Assembly (NCBI GenBank): GCA_005880165.1 | Contig: VBJP01000075.1 | Location: 1 to 11,093, forward strand | Reading direction: 5' to 3' | Source of the DNA: Chloroflexota bacterium | GTDB lineage: Bacteria; Chloroflexota; Limnocylindria; QHBO01 | DNA: 11,093 bases | Shown: one piece after another, positions 9,601 through 11,093 of the stretch | Layout: the number at the start of each line of letters is the position of its first letter | Numbering within the stretch: the stretch's first letter is position 1 | Position numbers and translations under genes: made by a program | The notes under the pieces: model-generated | What the model saw: the letters and a program-made list of their open reading frames with translations, nothing else | The model's database searches: none | What the model was told of the DNA's origin: nothing

Positions 9601-10519
9601 CCTGGGACAACGGCCGTCGAGCATCATTCCCAACCCATTCCTCGGGGCCATCGGCGATGCGCTGCTGCGCTGGGGCGTGACCGATGCCGGCGTGCCCGGA
9701 GAACAGGACACCGCGCTTCAGGCGTTGCTGCGCGTGATCGATTCCACACTCTGGTCCGTGGATCCATTCGGCCACCACGGCGATGAACACCTGGCCCTGC
9801 TGGTGGGCCATCCGGTTTCGGTGATGCGCGCGGTTCTGCGCGTGGAAGTCAACGAGCCCATCGACGTTGCCACCGCCAACCTGGAAGCGGTCCCCGTACG
9901 CCTGGGCAGTCTGGCGCAATGGCAGGATGGCGTGCTCGGCTACTTCGTCAACGACGACTACACCAGGCTCTACTGCTCCGACGCCGCGGCCGCCGGGCTG
10001 GCCCGTCCCGTGGGGCAGAATCTCGGGTTCCTCCAGCAGGCGAACCTGGTGCCGCCGTATTACGGCGCCTTCTCGGCCGATCTTCCGCCGGGCGTGTCCA
10101 AGGGGAGCACGCCGGTGAGTCACCCGTACGTCGATCTCTCCGGCACGATGTACGTGCATCCGAACCAGGATGTGCGCCTCACGCTGCTGGTGGAGCCGCT
10201 GGGACAGGTACACGCCACCACCGGACTCACCCCGCGCAAGGACATCGGCATGCGTCGGGAATGGGTGCACGACGGACTGGCCAAGCTGGCGCCCACGTTT
10301 CGCTTCGGACCCGTGCTGATCGATCCGAAGAGCATCCGCATGCCCATCGCCCACGAGATTCCCGGAAGCTGGAGCTGGGACCATCGTCAGGACGTCAATA
10401 CCTGGGCAGAAGATCCCGTGACGCACGCGGGCCAGGAAGCGATCTTGTCGCCCGATCCGCTGATGGGAAGCGAGGGCTGGCTGCGGTTGAGTCCCCCCGA
10501 GGAGAAGCCAAAGCCATGA
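6617..10519 (+). CDS. Large conserved-looking hypothetical protein (1300 aa)
   Basis: Function unknown. The ATG at 6617 follows AAGGA at 7 bases and overlaps the upstream gene by 14 bases. Blocks from the N-terminus are: WYPFLIRLPRVLVPMHVDALIVRQ (26-49), PPGAYLHWALPSALTAG (87-103), FPSIPDRWLVVRVFPS (118-133), GYGNLSWAAYFDNVRNRLGFYDDL (186-209), a Pro-rich linker (about 435-460), DPVILVQGAQRSFKHGSD (537-554), HPWNPLHLEWRVEF (about 687-700), LLRVIDSTLWSVDPFGHHGDEHLALLVGHPVSVMRAVLRVEV (about 1037-1078) and a C-terminal beta segment ending near WSWDHR (about 1253). Long stretches between blocks look loop-rich, so this is likely a multidomain beta protein. There is no signal peptide, transmembrane helix, nucleotide-binding motif or protease triad that I can see. 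The stop overlaps the next start as ATGA. I recall similar hypothetical proteins but no named family. It is the longest complete product here and may be a scaffold; that is inference from size and coupling alone. Confidence 0.9.
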   Translation: MNIPDHPRQFSLAAANGITPRMVDTWYPFLIRLPRVLVPMHVDALIVRQGGGTWARTGMKTPPPDAQGKPLDSLMPKVFANLPGPRPPGAYLHWALPSALTAGVHQSDSPDDPGTTKFPSIPDRWLVVRVFPSKKDPSMRTVRGWVLQSADRNAPGLDHPAAHDLDAWKETGGQPDPALQPFTTIGYGNLSWAAYFDNVRNRLGFYDDLSDVPAGPIAYLVCGWYSDPALDPLGDPAIRSLADFNQRMKDLSWSLPDTDFHEALQSAQDHLKVTMDLGLASEWPTKLRPEADAPFNPRSPKQASPAVPVGPPYVSDGSWWPQATLCHGSVVAIGWPTVGWPGNDKGVLSGEEGGPPPASAVNVVVGNSIVEAMAVLVGKATKSTQDARILEAFQLNVLPELDEPDGRARLDAVLHSKTFGSKPGGNVDDRVWQPPSGPEPPPPDSAPPGPGVFQPPQSYRKAPPGNLPVGTGVAQPTHADVQSKPQFSPAVMQESQVLQGGLAAIINYVAPPGVEPYQPGKWVDTKRPLPRWYNPLDPVILVQGAQRSFKHGSDIRFNPDGTLPCRISGTPAKQYSPLHGDIVQPPLYPYYFLERGVDNGSVPTDCDDLLGEMVLYDPGCSAPIVQAGAQGQPLPAAQLTVQVQKVMVDQTAWWVTRDPRIDAGPVLSKVNYGGVLPSPVAVSPPIHPWNPLHLEWRVEFIPSPGGAKDWTPGEVDFNETVPKLPPAAGAKNVITLEGRTPVTAGASSTLASSVRLALAQVASAGGTGSLPPQLIEAMASHLGLQLMYDIDTYQVQNVPGSGTGADSSALEDIATALDSIDVLAGSLGGLHTKLRGGYPADGVSKPGPNDPAASPCVVVRAGFLHLLRLRVVDTFGQFIDLCGSSDAVPVSPAALLRSEPLDVTGRPELLALPPRFTSPTRIWLRYMDAEGGPDEARLATDVNPTAVSPVCGYIMPNHLDQALEVFGGDGANLGMIRPTDDGAVVWEIAPGTPSTLGQRPSSIIPNPFLGAIGDALLRWGVTDAGVPGEQDTALQALLRVIDSTLWSVDPFGHHGDEHLALLVGHPVSVMRAVLRVEVNEPIDVATANLEAVPVRLGSLAQWQDGVLGYFVNDDYTRLYCSDAAAAGLARPVGQNLGFLQQANLVPPYYGAFSADLPPGVSKGSTPVSHPYVDLSGTMYVHPNQDVRLTLLVEPLGQVHATTGLTPRKDIGMRREWVHDGLAKLAPTFRFGPVLIDPKSIRMPIAHEIPGSWSWDHRQDVNTWAEDPVTHAGQEAILSPDPLMGSEGWLRLSPPEEKPKP
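10501..10504 (+). promoter_or_regulatory. Weak ribosome binding site for the Asp-box propeller gene
   Basis: GGAG lies 11 bases before the ATG at 10516, a longer spacing than usual. With the ATGA stop-start overlap, initiation probably depends partly on re-initiation by ribosomes ending the 1300-aa gene. Confidence 0.4.
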
Positions 10520-11093
10520 CGCCGAACGGTTGGGCCCCGATCGGCCCGTCGTGCCTTCTGTACGGACAGACCGGATATGGCCGAAAGGCCGGCGCGGCGC
10601 CGGTCTCGGGCCGGGCCACGGCCATCGCACTCGACCCTTCGGCGCCCGATCACGTCGTCTATCTCGGCACGGCCGCGGGCGGCGTCTGGAAGAGCACCGA
10701 TGGCGGCCTGAACTGGACGCCGAAATCCGATCACGAGATCAGCCTGGCGATCGGCGCGATCGCCATCCACCCTTCCGCCCCGGCCACCATCTGGGCCGGC
10801 ACCGGCGAAGGCAACGACATCTCGGCCGACGCCTACTTCGGCTACGGTCCGCTTCTGTCGACCAACGGCGGCGATAGCTGGGAGCTCAAGAAGCACAATC
10901 TGTTCGCGGGCACGCGTATCAACGCCATCGCCCTGGAACCGGCCGGCGCCAAGATGCGCGTCATGGTGGCCTGCACCAACGGGCTGATCGAATCGCCCGA
11001 CGGCGGAGACACCTGGACGCAAACGCTGGTGGCGGGCAAGAACACGCGGGTGGCGTCGATGGTCCTGCTTCCCGATCCCGACCCGATGAAGAC
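10516..11093 (+). CDS. Asp-box (BNR-repeat) beta-propeller protein, 3' end cut by window edge
   Basis: The frame starts at the ATG at 10516, overlapping the previous stop by four bases (ATGA), and stays open to the right edge, giving 192 complete codons. Three Asp-box motifs (S-x-D/N-x-G-x-x-W) are visible: STDGGLNW (60-67), STNGGDSW (115-122) and SPDGGDTW (160-167), each on a predicted propeller blade of about 45-55 residues. The N-terminus (WAPIGP, then VSGRATAIALDPSAPDHVVYLGTAAGGVWKSTDGG at about 30-64, and IGAIAIHPSAPATIWAGTGEGN) matches the usual opening of sortilin/BNR-type propellers of environmental bacteria. Such propellers generally bind ligands or glycans; an Asp box alone does not prove sialidase or glycosidase activity, and the usual catalytic residues cannot be assessed in this fragment. 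No signal peptide precedes the first blade, unusual because relatives I know of are often exported. Total length, blade number and C-terminal domains lie outside the window. Confidence 0.9.
   Translation, partial: MTPNGWAPIGPSCLLYGQTGYGRKAGAAPVSGRATAIALDPSAPDHVVYLGTAAGGVWKSTDGGLNWTPKSDHEISLAIGAIAIHPSAPATIWAGTGEGNDISADAYFGYGPLLSTNGGDSWELKKHNLFAGTRINAIALEPAGAKMRVMVACTNGLIESPDGGDTWTQTLVAGKNTRVASMVLLPDPDPMK

Noticed and set aside
9038..10630. Open frame of 530 codons on the minus strand across the junction to the propeller gene
   Set aside because: Shadow composition, and it runs through both the 1300-aa protein motifs and the start of the Asp-box protein.
1..11093. CRISPR arrays, tRNA or rRNA genes, insertion sequences, toxin-antitoxin or defence enzymes
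   Set aside because: No direct repeats with regular spacing, no cloverleaf-like stretch, no transposase, nuclease, helicase or methyltransferase motif was seen, and there is no intergenic space for small elements.

Overview
The window is high-GC bacterial DNA (roughly two-thirds G+C by eye) that is coding almost from edge to edge, all on the + strand. It holds five genes: the first is cut by the left edge and the last by the right edge. No RNA gene, mobile element, repeat array, promoter or terminator is visible. The phylum cannot be fixed from the sequence. The base composition, very large uncharacterised proteins and the Asp-box protein at the right end fit a large-genome soil or sediment bacterium, for example acidobacterial, chloroflexotal, myxococcal or similar. 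That is inference only.

Layout: (1) 3-3941, a giant protein (over 1307 aa) whose first ~610 residues match the DUF6603 family as I know it, followed by a basic proline-rich linker and a second beta-rich half. (2) 3941-5629, a 562-aa uncharacterised protein. (3) 5632-6630, a 332-aa uncharacterised protein with a GTG start. (4) 6617-10519, a 1300-aa uncharacterised protein. (5) 10516-beyond the edge, the start of a beta-propeller protein with three Asp-box (BNR) motifs in the visible 192 residues.

The gene junctions are extremely tight: a 1-base overlap, a 2-base gap, a 14-base overlap and a 4-base overlap, with a plausible Shine-Dalgarno sequence before each internal start. This is one transcription unit with translational coupling, so the five products probably work together or are made in fixed proportion. 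None of the four internal starts opens with a Sec or Tat signal peptide, and no catalytic motif, ATPase or transposase signature is visible. All the proteins look like large, mainly beta, binding or structural proteins.

The most interesting reading is that this is a conserved but functionally undescribed multi-protein module: a DUF6603 protein, three companion families without a known role and a propeller. From memory, proteins with the same blocks as products 2, 3 and 4 recur as hypothetical proteins in other high-GC bacteria, but I cannot verify this here. What the assembly does is unknown, and no function is claimed.
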